Part shown: in pieces, positions 15,425-24,148 of the stretch
How the letters are laid out: each line of letters begins with the position of its first letter
How positions within the stretch are numbered: position 1 is the stretch's first letter
NCBI RefSeq assembly: GCF_937891315.1
Contig: NZ_CALAGI010000169.1
Span: 1 to 50,025, forward strand
DNA from: an uncultured Amaricoccus sp.
Lineage (GTDB): Bacteria; Pseudomonadota; Alphaproteobacteria; Rhodobacterales; Rhodobacteraceae
Direction: 5' to 3'
DNA length: 50,025 nucleotides
Position numbers and translations under genes: made by a program
Notes under the pieces: generated by a model
The model's database searches: none
Told to the model about the DNA's origin: nothing
Seen by the model: the letters and a program-made list of their open reading frames with translations, nothing else

Positions 15425-15725
15425 GGACGGCGGGGACAAGCCCCGCCGCGGGTCCCGACCCGCTCGATCCGCGGCGTCCCTTCGAGCTCCGGCCGGAACC
15501 GGCCCCGCCCGGCACGGCGGGCCGACCTCCGTGCTTCGGCCCGGTCACGCCGCGATCCCCTTGGTCTGCGAACCCGTTGATCTGCGCGGAGATGAACCGG
15601 TCGATCTCATCGGCGAGTTCATTCTCTCCGTCCTCGTCCGCGAAGATTTCCAGATGATTGTCCGCGTTGCGGGTCCGGGAGATGGCAACGAGCAGGACCA
15701 GGGCCCGGGTCAGGTTGTCGTTCAT
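15411..15725 (-). CDS. Hypothetical small protein
   Basis: A possible 104-residue protein starting MNDNLTRALVLLVAISRTRN behind a GGGGGGAACC purine tract. The first 50 residues contain a short hydrophobic helix and an acidic segment (FADEDGENELADEIDRFIS) and look protein-like. The C-terminal half is Gly/Ser/Arg-rich and its end overlaps the phaR 3' end by 14 bases. It is not a family I recognise. Confidence 0.42.
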   Translation of the reverse strand: MNDNLTRALVLLVAISRTRNADNHLEIFADEDGENELADEIDRFISAQINGFADQGDRGVTGPKHGGRPAVPGGAGSGRSSKGRRGSSGSGPAAGLVPAVLNCP

Positions 15726-16147
15726 GGTACTGGTTCCCCCCGATAGCGTCGGCGTGGCTGTGCGCCTCGTGACGGCATGTTGCGATCGAAGGCCTTGCGA
15801 TTTCCTCAACGCCGCCGTCCGTCGGAATAGTGAACCCGGTGTCGTGCATGGTTGTCGCCGTCGAGCCGGACAGCGGGGCAGCGGGGCAGGATGTCTCGGC
15901 CCCTTGTCCTGACCGACGGCGGCTCCCGAAATCCGTTGCCAGGCACCGAGACACCGCGTCCCGCGCGATTCTGAGGCAATCCGTTGCGCGATGCCCGCGT
16001 CGCCGGGGCCGAACCGGTAGACTTCTCCAATGAATTTTATCATATACGCGAGGACTTGAACCGGCGCCCGGTTGAAACCGGGGCACGCCTGACCGATATT
16101 CCAACTTGGCCCGCGCTCGCGGGATCAAGGCTGACACGGAGGACCCA
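15726..16147. other. Gap between the small hypothetical gene and the Bax inhibitor-1 gene
   Basis: About 420 bases with no convincing gene. An AT-rich patch (about 16029-16042, TGAATTTTATCATAT) stands out from the GC-rich background and may hold the -10 region for the rightward Bax inhibitor-1 gene. The repeated strings ACCGGCGCCCGGTTGAAACCGG lie just after it. Confidence 0.4.
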
Positions 16148-16912
16148 ATGGCCGAATACGAGACTATCCGTCGGACGGGCGCCGGCGCAGGAACCGCGCG
16201 GATCGACGAAGGTCTGCGGTCGCACATGAACCGTGTCTACGGCCTGATGGCCGTCGCCATGGTCATCACGGGTCTCGTCGCCTGGATCGTCGGCACGGAC
16301 TTCGTCCGCGCCTCCTCCGGCCAGCCGACGGCCATCATCCCCGTCGGCGTGCTGCAGGCGATGTTCACCTCGCCGCTGAAGTGGGTCGTCATGTTCGCGC
16401 CGCTCGGCTTCGTCTTCGCCATTTCGGCGGGCGTCAACCGGATGAGCCAGGGCACGCTGCAGCTCCTGTTCTGGGCCTTCGCGGCGGTGATGGGCCTGTC
16501 GATCTCCTGGATCTTCGCGATCTTCACCGGCGCCTCGATCGCGCAGACCTTCTTCGTCACGGCGGTCGCCTTCGCGGGCCTCAGCCTCTATGGCTACACC
16601 ACGAAGAAGGACCTGTCCGGGATGGGCACGTTCCTGTTCATGGGCCTGATCGGCCTGATCGTGGCGTCGCTGGTCAATATCTTCCTGCAATCCTCGGCGC
16701 TGCAGTTCGCCGTCTCGGTGATCGGCGTGCTGATCTTCGCTGGCCTGACCGCCTATGACACGCAGACGATCAAGAACCAGTACCTTCAGCTGCGCGCCGC
16801 CGAGGGCCAGGAATTCCTCGGCAAGTCGGCCATCCTCGGCGCGCTGAGCCTCTATCTCAACTTCATCAACATGTTCATGTTCCTGCTGCAGCTGTTCGGC
16901 AACCGGAACTGA
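16148..16912 (+). CDS. Bax inhibitor-1/YccA family membrane protein
   Basis: A 254-residue inner-membrane protein with about seven transmembrane segments, matching the BI-1/TMBIM family (YbhL/YccA type). Recognisable parts are the N-terminal RIDEGLRSHMNRVYGLMAVA, the central FAISAGVNRMSQGTLQLLFW, FAGLSLYGYTTKKDLSGMG, and the C-terminal TAYDTQTIKNQYLQLRAAEG with the Asp pair region, then LGALSLYLNFINMFMFLLQL. Family members act as pH-dependent Ca2+ leak channels or modulate FtsH; the role here is not specified. The ATG at 16148 is chosen over an upstream Met lacking similarity. A strong terminator follows at 16936. Confidence 0.94.
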   Translation: MAEYETIRRTGAGAGTARIDEGLRSHMNRVYGLMAVAMVITGLVAWIVGTDFVRASSGQPTAIIPVGVLQAMFTSPLKWVVMFAPLGFVFAISAGVNRMSQGTLQLLFWAFAAVMGLSISWIFAIFTGASIAQTFFVTAVAFAGLSLYGYTTKKDLSGMGTFLFMGLIGLIVASLVNIFLQSSALQFAVSVIGVLIFAGLTAYDTQTIKNQYLQLRAAEGQEFLGKSAILGALSLYLNFINMFMFLLQLFGNRN

Positions 16913-16935
16913 CGGGATACCTCGCGAGACGGATC

Positions 16936-16963
16936 AAGGGCCGGTGGAAACACCGGCCCTTTT
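16936..16963 (+). terminator. Rho-independent terminator of the Bax inhibitor-1 gene
   Basis: AAGGGCCGGTG (16936-16946) and CACCGGCCCTT (16951-16961) form a perfect 11-bp stem with a GAAA tetraloop, followed by TTC. It lies 24 bases past the stop codon. Confidence 0.9.
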
Positions 16964-16994
16964 CATTGGTAGGGTGACCGCGGACCGGTGCGCT

Positions 16995-17681
16995 TCAGGC
17001 CAGGAACTTCGGATAGTCCGAGACGAGCAGACGCAGCGGCTCCTCGTCCTCCTCGATCTCGGCGAAGCGGCCGATCGGTTCGGCGAAGATATTGTCGGTG
17101 AGGTCGTTGTTGACGGTCGAAACCTCGCCGATCAGCACGTCACCGCCCTCGCCCCAGAAAGCGTGCCAGTTGCCGGGCATCAACGTCACGCTTTCGCCCG
17201 GGTTCAGGCGCAGCACGTCGCCCGCCTTCTGCCGGCGCAGCACACCGTCCGTCGCGACCTCGACCACCGATGTCTTGCAGATCTGGCCGGCCGCGTCGGA
17301 ATTATAGAGCTTGAGCGCCAGCGTGGCGCCGCCCCGGTTGATGATATCCTCGGCCTTCACCACGTGGCGATGCATGGGCGAGACCTGCTCGTTGCGCGAG
17401 ATCATGATCTTCTCGGCGTAGCACATGCCGCCGCCGCGCCGCAGATCCTCCTCCAAGCCGTTGCGGACGGTGAACAGGAACAGCCCCATTCGCTCGAAAC
17501 GATCCTGGCCGTAGTCCGTGATGTCCCAGCCCAGCCGCGCATCGACGATCCCCGCGATCTTCCCCCGACGGGCGCGCATCTCGTCGGGGGACCAATAGGC
17601 GAAGGGCGGCAGGATGAAGCCGAAGGAGCGGATGAAATCGTCCGACGCGCGGATGATGTCGTTGACCTGCGATCTTTTCAT
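16995..17681 (-). CDS. D-lyxose ketol-isomerase family protein
   Basis: A 228-residue cupin-fold protein matching D-lyxose isomerase, which interconverts D-lyxose and D-xylulose (and D-mannose/D-fructose) with a divalent metal. MKRSQVNDIIRASDDFIRSF is the family start. The metal-site region is NEQVSPMHRHVVKAEDIINR (His-x-His and Glu), and NWHAFWGEGGDVLIGEVSTV carries the later His and Glu ligands. Length matches the family (about 225-230 aa). No sugar transporter or kinase lies nearby, so the pathway context is missing. Confidence 0.9.
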   Translation of the reverse strand: MKRSQVNDIIRASDDFIRSFGFILPPFAYWSPDEMRARRGKIAGIVDARLGWDITDYGQDRFERMGLFLFTVRNGLEEDLRRGGGMCYAEKIMISRNEQVSPMHRHVVKAEDIINRGGATLALKLYNSDAAGQICKTSVVEVATDGVLRRQKAGDVLRLNPGESVTLMPGNWHAFWGEGGDVLIGEVSTVNNDLTDNIFAEPIGRFAEIEEDEEPLRLLVSDYPKFLA

Positions 17682-17776
17682 TGGTCCTCCCGTGCGATTT
17701 CAACCGCTTTTCCCTGCGATAACACGGGCGTTGCCGTCGCGCCACAGGATCGCCGAGGATCGGCGCGGCTGCGCGG

Positions 17777-19321
17777 TCAGGGCCAGAAGGCATCCGCCTT
17801 CGCCAGGCGTTCCCAACGCTCGAACAGCTTCGGGCGGTCGTCTCGTACCTGGACGGCGAGGGCGCCGAGCACCCAGCCGGCCGCGCGCTGCGCGTCCGGG
17901 CTGCCGTGTCCGGGCGCGTCGGGACCGGTCAGCCAGCCCTCTGCCATCGCGGCGTCGGTCATGCTGCCGAAGCTGTCCTGAATGTCCTTCAGCGCGCGCA
18001 GATAGACGCCGACCTTGCGGGCGGGAAACAGGCTGTCGAACATTTCGGCGGCGTAGCGCAGCTTCTTCAGCTCCTTGCGCAGCGTGTGCAGTCCTTCGGA
18101 ATCGAGGTTCCGCACGTCGCGACCGAGCTTCATCGCCTTGCGCCGCCGCTTGCCCAGAATGGCGGGCGCCACCTCGGCGATCGGCGCGGCGAGCCGTGTT
18201 GTCTGGTCGTAGTCCGACGGCGCGAGCCAGCCGCGTGCCTCGATGAAGCGGCCGAGATCGAAGAGGAACCCCACCGCCTCGGGCGCGGCCAGCGCCGCCC
18301 GCACCTCCGCCCGCCGCCCCTCGCGCAGGTCGCGCAACGCGGCGAGCAGCGCGTCGCGCGCCGCGTCGTCGAGGCCGAGTTCCGCCAGATTCGCGACATC
18401 ACCGATCAGCACATCGAGATCGCGCAGCCCGCTGACCACCTGCCCCAACCGCCGCGCCTCGTCGTTGAGCGGCTCGGTGGCGCCGCCGCCGAAACTCGGC
18501 GAGAAGACCGCGAGCGCGGTGCGGAGGCGTCGCAGCCCGACGCGCAGCTGGTGCGGCCCCTCGATCATGTCGGACGCCGCGACCACCACCATGTTGCGCG
18601 AGATCTGCGCGAAGCAGTCGCGCAGCACATCCCGCGCGACGGTCTCGACGCTGGCCGACGGTGCGCATTTCAGGGCCCCGGCGGTGCGCGCCGTCAGCGG
18701 CTCGTCGACCGCGGCGCCACGGGCCAGGGCATAGCCGCGCGCGGACTTGTTGGCCGTGGCGAAACGCACCGGCCCCTGGTCGAACAGCGCGCGCGCCACC
18801 TCGAAGACCGCGCCGGTATCGCCGGCCTTGAGCTCGAATTCCGCCTCGAGGATCGGCGTGGTCAGTTCGCCGGCGACGATCGTGCCCCGGTCGAGCGCCA
18901 GCTCGATCTCGCCGCCGCCGGGCGCGCCCAAGCGCTCGACGGTGCGGCGCACCCGGGTCTCGAAGAGCGGCGCCAGCGGGGCGCCGGCCCGCGCTTCGGC
19001 CACGGCGGCGAACGCGGGATCGGCGCCGCTCGGTACCAGCCGCCCGCCCGGCGCCGGACATTCGGTCTCGTGGTTCGAGAAGAGGCCGTTGCCCGCGTCG
19101 TCGGCCCGGCGCTTGATCGTCTGGATCCAGCGCCGCCCGACCTTGCGCAGCCGCAGCGACATGCCCGCCGCCGCCAGCGCCTGGTCGGGCGTGTCGTAAT
19201 AGATCGAGACGAGGTCCTGGGTCCGTCGCGGCGCGAGGCGCATCGCCTCCAGCCCCGCGTGGCGCCGAAGCCGCGCCTCGCCCGCCGCGTCCAGCGTGAA
19301 CTTGAGCTCAGTCTCGATCAT
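17777..19321 (-). CDS. CYTH-CHAD domain protein (inorganic triphosphatase-like)
   Basis: A 514-residue two-domain protein. The N-terminal CYTH domain begins MIETELKFTLD, carrying the metal-binding ExExK signature at residues 3-7, and runs to about residue 200 (ending near RFATANKSARGYALARG). The C-terminal CHAD domain (about residues 225-510) is a helical polyphosphate-associated fold with conserved His/Arg/Lys: GPHQLRVGLRRLRTALAVFS and GLHTLRKELKKLRYAAEMFD. This is the layout of E. coli YgiF, a triphosphatase. Activity on PPPi and polyphosphate binding are inferred from family knowledge. The gene stands alone. Confidence 0.93.
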   Translation of the reverse strand: MIETELKFTLDAAGEARLRRHAGLEAMRLAPRRTQDLVSIYYDTPDQALAAAGMSLRLRKVGRRWIQTIKRRADDAGNGLFSNHETECPAPGGRLVPSGADPAFAAVAEARAGAPLAPLFETRVRRTVERLGAPGGGEIELALDRGTIVAGELTTPILEAEFELKAGDTGAVFEVARALFDQGPVRFATANKSARGYALARGAAVDEPLTARTAGALKCAPSASVETVARDVLRDCFAQISRNMVVVAASDMIEGPHQLRVGLRRLRTALAVFSPSFGGGATEPLNDEARRLGQVVSGLRDLDVLIGDVANLAELGLDDAARDALLAALRDLREGRRAEVRAALAAPEAVGFLFDLGRFIEARGWLAPSDYDQTTRLAAPIAEVAPAILGKRRRKAMKLGRDVRNLDSEGLHTLRKELKKLRYAAEMFDSLFPARKVGVYLRALKDIQDSFGSMTDAAMAEGWLTGPDAPGHGSPDAQRAAGWVLGALAVQVRDDRPKLFERWERLAKADAFWP

Positions 19322-19723
19322 CGTGTCCGCTTCGCCACAATTCGCCGCATGTCCCGCTGCTCGCTGTTGGAAATGACGATTCCATGATACACTTCGGACC
19401 AGTAACGCGTTCCCCGGTGATTGGACCCGATGGCAGTACGCTCACGCGCCCCGGAAATTTCTACGCGCAGCGTCGCCGTCCCTTTTCGCACCCGCTCACT
19501 TCGCGCCGCCCTGCCGGGTCGCGTATCGCCGTCCTCGCGGCCATCACCAAGCTCGCGCAGGGAGCGTTTACCAATGGCGGATATAGTCGAGGCGTTCAAG
19601 GTCCCGCGGGACCGACCAGCATGAGGTGAAGATGGCGCATCCTGTCCAGGGGAACCGATCCGAAGGCCGGCGGCTTTGCCCGCCGAGCGCCTCGCACCTC
19701 TCGACCGGACAGGAGACGCGGCC
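19322..19723. other. Gap between the CYTH-CHAD gene and a rightward hypothetical gene
   Basis: About 400 bases between divergent genes. A rightward frame at 19384-19629 (81 codons) and a leftward frame over 19318-19779 both lack recognisable protein features, so no gene is called. Promoters for both flanking genes should lie here. Confidence 0.4.
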
Positions 19724-20239
19724 ATGAACGACGCGACGCTCGGCATCGCCTCGGATTTCGTGAAATCCGGTATTGCCAAGGCGGGTATCCCGCTGACCGA
19801 GAATCTCGAAGCCTATCTGTCGATCACCTTCGCCCGCTTCATCGGCGCCGAGATCCACGTCGACCGGCTGACCGTGCGGGTGGCGAAGGCGATGGACGAG
19901 AACGCCCCGCGCGACACGATGCGCGGCCTCGCCGACGAATGCCTGATCGCCACGGCCTTCTTCGAGGATCGCCTGCGGCGGAACGGCGCGATCCGCCACT
20001 ATGTCGGGCTCGGCCAGATGACCTATGACGCGGCGGCGATGACCGAACAGGCCTATGGTTTCGTCCATATGCGCGACGTGATCGCCAGCGCTGTCGAGCC
20101 CACCGAGCCGCGCGATGGCCGGATCCTGTTCGATCAGGCCCGGGCCGGCAGCGCGACGGCGCGGGGCGAACTCGCCGCGCAGAACGTGATCGTCGGCCCC
20201 TGGGCCAAGGCCGCGAAGCCGGGCCTGCTCTGGCGCTAA
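19724..20239 (+). CDS. Conserved-looking hypothetical protein
   Basis: A 171-residue soluble protein with a good ribosome site (AGGAGA at 19711-19716) before the ATG at 19724. Protein-like segments include NLEAYLSITFARFIGAEIHV, DECLIATAFFEDRLRRNGAI and a central HYVGLGQMTYDAAAMTEQAY. It is mostly helical by eye, has no signal peptide or membrane segment, and ends GPWAKAAKPGLLWR. I do not recognise the family. Transcribed towards the converging cobC. Confidence 0.8.
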   Translation: MNDATLGIASDFVKSGIAKAGIPLTENLEAYLSITFARFIGAEIHVDRLTVRVAKAMDENAPRDTMRGLADECLIATAFFEDRLRRNGAIRHYVGLGQMTYDAAAMTEQAYGFVHMRDVIASAVEPTEPRDGRILFDQARAGSATARGELAAQNVIVGPWAKAAKPGLLWR

Positions 20240-20339
20240 AACGGGGCCCGACCCAGCAAGGCCGGCTAGCCCCGCTCCAGCATATTGATTTGACACAATA
20301 GTTTTGGCACCGAACGATTCCATCCGGTTGGCTATCGCG

Positions 20340-20858
20340 CTAGCCGCGCAGGTCGAGCCAAGCGCCGAAGTCGAGGCGGGTGTCCCAGCCCTCGGCGATG
20401 CCCAGCGCGCCGCAGGCGGCCCGCGCCACACCGGCATGCGTCACCCAGAGCAGCGGCGGTTCACCGGCTGGCGCCTCGGCCAGCGCCGCCTCCACCCGCG
20501 CCGCGAGCATGGCGACGCTCTCGCCCCCATGCGGCCGCGCATTTCGAAAGTCCGCCGCCCAGGCGTCAAGCTCATTCCGCGGCAGGTCTGTCCAGCGGCG
20601 GCCTTCCCAGGCGCCGAAATCGAATTCGATCAGCCGCGCATCCTCGGCGAGCGGAAGGCTTCTCGCCGCCGCGACCCGCTCGGCCAGCCGGCGGCAGCGG
20701 CCGAGCGGGCTGGTCACCACGCGGGCGACCGCCGGCAGCGCGGCGAGGGCCGCGTTCGCCGCCGCTTCGAAATCAGGGCCGAGCGCCAGATCGCTCCGCC
20801 CGTAGCAGACCCCCTCCGCCACCGCTGGACGCGTGTGGCGCAGAAGGACTACAGGCAA
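20340..20858 (-). CDS. cobC: Histidine phosphatase family protein, probable alpha-ribazole phosphatase
   Basis: A 172-residue histidine phosphatase. The N-terminal RHxxP signature reads VVLLRHTRPAV, with the phospho-accepting His. SPLGRCRRLAERVAAA, IEFDFGAWEGRRWTDL (the Glu general acid region) and the second His in WVTHAGVARAA follow. The position after cobT-cobS points to removal of the 5'-phosphate of alpha-ribazole or adenosylcobalamin phosphate in nucleotide-loop assembly. The only credible start is TTG at 20858, overlapping the end of cobS by ten bases; there is no in-frame ATG near the RHxxP motif. Confidence 0.82.
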   Translation of the reverse strand: MPVVLLRHTRPAVAEGVCYGRSDLALGPDFEAAANAALAALPAVARVVTSPLGRCRRLAERVAAARSLPLAEDARLIEFDFGAWEGRRWTDLPRNELDAWAADFRNARPHGGESVAMLAARVEAALAEAPAGEPPLLWVTHAGVARAACGALGIAEGWDTRLDFGAWLDLRG

Positions 20859-21646
20859 GCAAGCAGGCCGAGATAGAAGCCGACCTCGCTCGTCTGCTGC
20901 ACCGCGCCGAGGCAGTCGCCGGTATAGCCGCGCAGCCGCCGCTCGAAGACAAGGCGCATCAGCGCATGGCCGAAGAACAGGCCAACGATCCCGCCAAGCA
21001 GCGCGAGGATCGGCGCGACGCACAGCACCGCGAGCAGGGCGAGGGCCGCGACCAGCAGCGCCAGCCCGAGGCCACGCCGCCCGAGGCCCTGCGCGATCGG
21101 ACGACCCGCGCCCTCGAACCGGATATAGCGGCTGGTCGCGATCACCACCACGGCGGACGCGCGGCTGGCCGCGTGACCGGCGATCAGGATCAGTGGCACG
21201 GCGTGCGGCGGCAGCGCGCCGAGCGCCAGCACCTTGGCGCCGAGCACGAGGAAGAGCCCCGCGACGCCAAAGGTGCCGAGGCGGCTGTCCCGCATGATCT
21301 CGAGCGACTCCCTGCGCGAGGTGCCGCCGCCGAGGCCGTCGCAGGCGTCGGCGAAACCATCCTCGTGAAAGCAGCCGGTGATCAGCAGGCCCGCCGCCGT
21401 GGAGATCAGCGCGGCGAGGACGGGCGGATAGAGCGCGGTCGCGACCCAGTAAAACAGGGCCACCAGCACACCGATGATCAACCCGACGCCGGGATACCAG
21501 CGCGGCGTCGCCGCCATGCGGCGCAATGTCCAGCCGCGCCGCGGCATCGGCAGACGGGTGAGAAAGGCGGTGGCGATGGCGAGGATGATCATCTCCTCGC
21601 GCGCACGCGCGACGAGACCGTGGCGGCGGGGTTTGGAGCGTTTCAT
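20849..21646 (-). CDS. cobS: Adenosylcobinamide-GDP ribazoletransferase
   Basis: A 265-residue integral membrane enzyme that joins adenosylcobinamide-GDP to alpha-ribazole(-phosphate) in the last steps of cobalamin synthesis. The family motif LLITGCFHEDGFADACDGLGGG lies around residues 85-106 (HEDGFAD...DG is diagnostic), and about six to seven hydrophobic helices follow. FLTRLPMPRR near the N-terminus is also typical. The ATG at 21646 overlaps the cobT stop by four bases (ATGA), and the gene end overlaps cobC. This is a tightly coupled cobT-cobS-cobC operon. Confidence 0.94.
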   Translation of the reverse strand: MKRSKPRRHGLVARAREEMIILAIATAFLTRLPMPRRGWTLRRMAATPRWYPGVGLIIGVLVALFYWVATALYPPVLAALISTAAGLLITGCFHEDGFADACDGLGGGTSRRESLEIMRDSRLGTFGVAGLFLVLGAKVLALGALPPHAVPLILIAGHAASRASAVVVIATSRYIRFEGAGRPIAQGLGRRGLGLALLVAALALLAVLCVAPILALLGGIVGLFFGHALMRLVFERRLRGYTGDCLGAVQQTSEVGFYLGLLACL

Positions 21647-22656
21647 TGTCTTCCGCTGACCCCGGCGCTCTCGAAACTCGCCATGTCGCACAGCATGGCC
21701 GACGCCGCCTTGACCAGCGGCCAGGCGAGCAGCGCGCCGGTCCCCTCGCCGAGCCGCATGTCGAGCGACAACAGCGGGTCGGCGCCCATCCAGGCCAGCA
21801 CCCGCGCATGTCCCGGCTCGGCCGAGACATGCGCGAAGATCATCGCCCCGCGAACGGCCGGGTCCAGCGCCGCCGCCACCAGCGCGGCGGACGTCGCAAT
21901 GAAGCCATCGACCAGCACCAGCTTGCCGACGCGCGCCGCGCCGATCATCGCGCCCGCCATCATGGCAATCTCGAAGCCGCCGAACTCGGCGAGCGCCTCG
22001 CCCGCCGAGAGCTTGCCCGGGACCCGCGCCGAGGCCCGCGCCAGCACCGCCGCCTTGCGGGCGAGGCCGACGTCGTCGAGACCCGTGCCCGGGCCGACCA
22101 GTTCGCCGATGTCGACCCCTGTCAGCCGGTGCGCGAGCAGCGTCGCCGAGGAGGTGTTGCCGATGCCCATTTCGCCGAAAGCGGCCACGTCGCCGACCGG
22201 CTGGCCGCCGAGCATTCCGCCCTCCTCCAGCGCCCGGTCACGCTCGGCGCCGGTCATCGCCGGTCCGCGCAGGAACGAGGCCGTACCGGGCCCGATCCGG
22301 CGCGAGATGAGCCGCGGATCCTCGATCGGCGTGCCGGCGACGCCCGCGTCGATCACGCGCACCGGAACTCCCAGGCTGGCCGCGATCACCGTCGCAGCCG
22401 CGCCACCGGCGAGGAAATTGCCGACCATCTGACGCGTCACCGCCTGGGGATAGGCCGAGACGCCCTCCGCGGCGACGCCGTGATCGGCGGCGAAGATGGT
22501 GAGAGAGCAACCCTCGATCCGCGGCGCTACCGTGCGCCGCGCGCGGGCGATCGCCGCGGCGAGATCCTCGATCCGCCCGAGCGCGCCGACCGGCTTTGTC
22601 TTGCCGTCGATCGCCCGCCGGATCGCCGTCTCCAGATCGTCCCCGTCTCGTGCCAT
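21643..22656 (-). CDS. cobT: Nicotinate-nucleotide--dimethylbenzimidazole phosphoribosyltransferase
   Basis: A 337-residue CobT that makes alpha-ribazole 5'-phosphate from dimethylbenzimidazole. Motifs: IFAADHGVAAEGVSAYPQAV, FGEMGIGNTSSATLLAHRLT, ELVGPGTGLDD and, near the C-terminus, DMRLGEGTGALLA with the catalytic Glu. The ATG at 22656 is chosen; 19 upstream codons are not family-like. It is the first gene of the cob operon, and only 64 bases separate it from the upstream EamA gene, so no cobalamin riboswitch fits there. Confidence 0.95.
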   Translation of the reverse strand: MARDGDDLETAIRRAIDGKTKPVGALGRIEDLAAAIARARRTVAPRIEGCSLTIFAADHGVAAEGVSAYPQAVTRQMVGNFLAGGAAATVIAASLGVPVRVIDAGVAGTPIEDPRLISRRIGPGTASFLRGPAMTGAERDRALEEGGMLGGQPVGDVAAFGEMGIGNTSSATLLAHRLTGVDIGELVGPGTGLDDVGLARKAAVLARASARVPGKLSAGEALAEFGGFEIAMMAGAMIGAARVGKLVLVDGFIATSAALVAAALDPAVRGAMIFAHVSAEPGHARVLAWMGADPLLSLDMRLGEGTGALLAWPLVKAASAMLCDMASFESAGVSGRQ

Positions 22657-22720
22657 GTGCTCCCTCGAAAGCCGCCCGGCGCTACCGTTACCCGCCCCCC
22701 GGCCCGGGCGCAACCGACGC

Positions 22721-23611
22721 TCAGGCCCGCGGCGCCGTCGGTCCGCCCGGGGTCAGGCGCGAGAGTTGGACGGCGAGAATGCCGGCCATGATGATTGCGA
22801 CGCCGATCAGATCCCGCGTGGTCACGGGTTCGCCGAGGATCAGGGCGGCGGTGGCGAGGCCGAAGAACGGGTTGAGGAAATGAAAGGTCGAGGCGCGCGT
22901 CGCGCCGATCCGGCCGACGAGCACGAACCAGATCATGGTGGCGGCGACCCCGGGAAACAGCACGGTATAGAGGAAGGCCCAGCCGAGCGAGGCGGTCCAT
23001 CGGACTGTCCAGTCCTCCAGCAGCCAGGCGACCGGGAACAGCGCGACGCAGCCGACCAGCATCTGCAACCCGACGATGATCCAGAGATTGCCGCCGCTCG
23101 ACGCGCCCCGCACCACCAGGGTCGCAATGCTGAGCGCCAGCACGCCGACGAGGCAGAGCGCGACGCCGAAGACATCGGCGCCATGGCCGAGGCGCGCCGA
23201 CATCACCACGAGTACCCCGCCGAACCCGGCCACCAGTCCGGCGAGACCGAGGAACGACAGCCGCTCACCGAGAAACATCCGGCCGAGCCCCGCGACCATC
23301 AGCGGCAGGAGGCTCGCGATCACGGCGGCGAGGCTGGCGTCGATGGTGCGCATCGCCTCGAAATTCAGACCGAGATAGAGCGCGTTCTGGCAGAGACCGA
23401 AGATCACCACCGCGCCCCATTGCGCGCGGGTGAGATGGATGCGCTGTCCCGTGGCCAGCCCGATGCCGAGCGCCAGCAGACCCGAGATCAGGAACCGGAC
23501 GGACAGGGCGATGAACGGCGGCGCATGGGCGACGACGATATGCGCCGAGGTGAAGGCCGAGCTCCACATCACGACGAAAGCGATCCCGAGCGCCAGCGCC
23601 CGCCAATCCAT
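22721..23611 (-). CDS. EamA/DMT family transporter
   Basis: A 296-residue protein with ten hydrophobic segments in two EamA repeats, the layout of drug/metabolite exporters (RhaT/YdcZ-like). Examples are MDWRALALGIAFVVMWSSAF at the start and STFHFLNPFFGLATAALILG in the second repeat, a conserved EamA string (FLxPxxxxxxAxxxLGE). It is on the same strand as cobT, 64 bases upstream, so it may be cotranscribed with the cobalamin genes. The substrate is unknown. Confidence 0.92.
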   Translation of the reverse strand: MDWRALALGIAFVVMWSSAFTSAHIVVAHAPPFIALSVRFLISGLLALGIGLATGQRIHLTRAQWGAVVIFGLCQNALYLGLNFEAMRTIDASLAAVIASLLPLMVAGLGRMFLGERLSFLGLAGLVAGFGGVLVVMSARLGHGADVFGVALCLVGVLALSIATLVVRGASSGGNLWIIVGLQMLVGCVALFPVAWLLEDWTVRWTASLGWAFLYTVLFPGVAATMIWFVLVGRIGATRASTFHFLNPFFGLATAALILGEPVTTRDLIGVAIIMAGILAVQLSRLTPGGPTAPRA

Positions 23612-23633
23612 GATGATCCCCCCGAAACGACAC

Positions 23634-23655
23634 AGGCCGCGCGACGGCGCGGCCT
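23634..23655 (-). terminator. Hairpin after the HU gene
   Basis: AGGCCGCGC (23634-23642) and GCGCGGCCT (23647-23655) form a perfect 9-bp stem with a GACG loop, 23 bases past the HU stop on the leftward strand, followed on that strand by TGTGTCGTTTCG, a weak T-run. Likely a terminator between the HU and EamA genes. Confidence 0.6.
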
Positions 23656-23678
23656 GATGGCGTCGTCATCCCCGCGGA

Positions 23679-23969
23679 TCAGGCGTTGATGACGTCCTTC
23701 AATTGCTTGGCGATCGTCACCTTGGCGACGCGATCGGCTGGCTTCTGCATCCGCTCGCCGGTCGATGGATTTCGCACCGTGCGCTCGGGCCGCGCACGGC
23801 AGGCGAACTTGCCAAGGCCGGGCAGATTGACCGCGCCACCGGACGCGACCTCCTTCGTCACGATCTCGGCCAGCGCATCGAGCGCGCGGTTCGCGCTGGC
23901 CTTGTCCAAGGCGGCGGTCTCGGCGATGGCAGCGACCAGCTGCGTTTTTGTCATGGGCTTTTGTGTCAT
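23679..23969 (-). CDS. HU-family DNA-binding protein
   Basis: A 96-residue histone-like protein. It begins MTQKPMTKTQLVAAIAETAA and carries LPGLGKFACRARPERTVRNP and STGERMQKPADRVAKVTIAK, the HU beta-arm and following strand. Compared with HU-alpha/beta, the arm has the RNPSTGE form with an extra Met-Gln in place of the usual Ile, and the C-terminus QLKDVINA is longer. ATG 23969 is preferred over 23954. No operon partner; upstream 23970-24148 is a 180-base promoter region. Confidence 0.9.
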   Translation of the reverse strand: MTQKPMTKTQLVAAIAETAALDKASANRALDALAEIVTKEVASGGAVNLPGLGKFACRARPERTVRNPSTGERMQKPADRVAKVTIAKQLKDVINA

Positions 23970-24148
23970 CTTGATTTCCCTGTCGAGCCTCGCGTCCATC
24001 GGCGCGCGACCCCGCGCCGGAAGGGCACTAAAGCGGCTCGCCGTTGGAAACTCAATCACCGAATCGGCCGCGAAACCTGTCCTTGGTGAAGAAAGTGCAA
24101 TCAGTGGGCGACTGTTGCATAAAATCTTCTCGCAATCCGATAGGAACG

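Noticed and set aside
19384..19629. 81-codon rightward frame upstream of the hypothetical gene at 19724
   Set aside because: Composition is Arg/Pro/Ser-rich with no family resemblance, and no ribosome site was recognised.
20340..21830. Single long leftward frame of 496 codons over cobC and cobS
   Set aside because: Only the last 172 codons are protein-like (histidine phosphatase). The rest is antisense or off-frame to cobS, so cobC starts at TTG 20858 instead.
22657..22720. Cobalamin riboswitch before cobT
   Set aside because: Only 64 bases separate cobT from the upstream transporter, too short for the element, and no B12-box-like string was seen.
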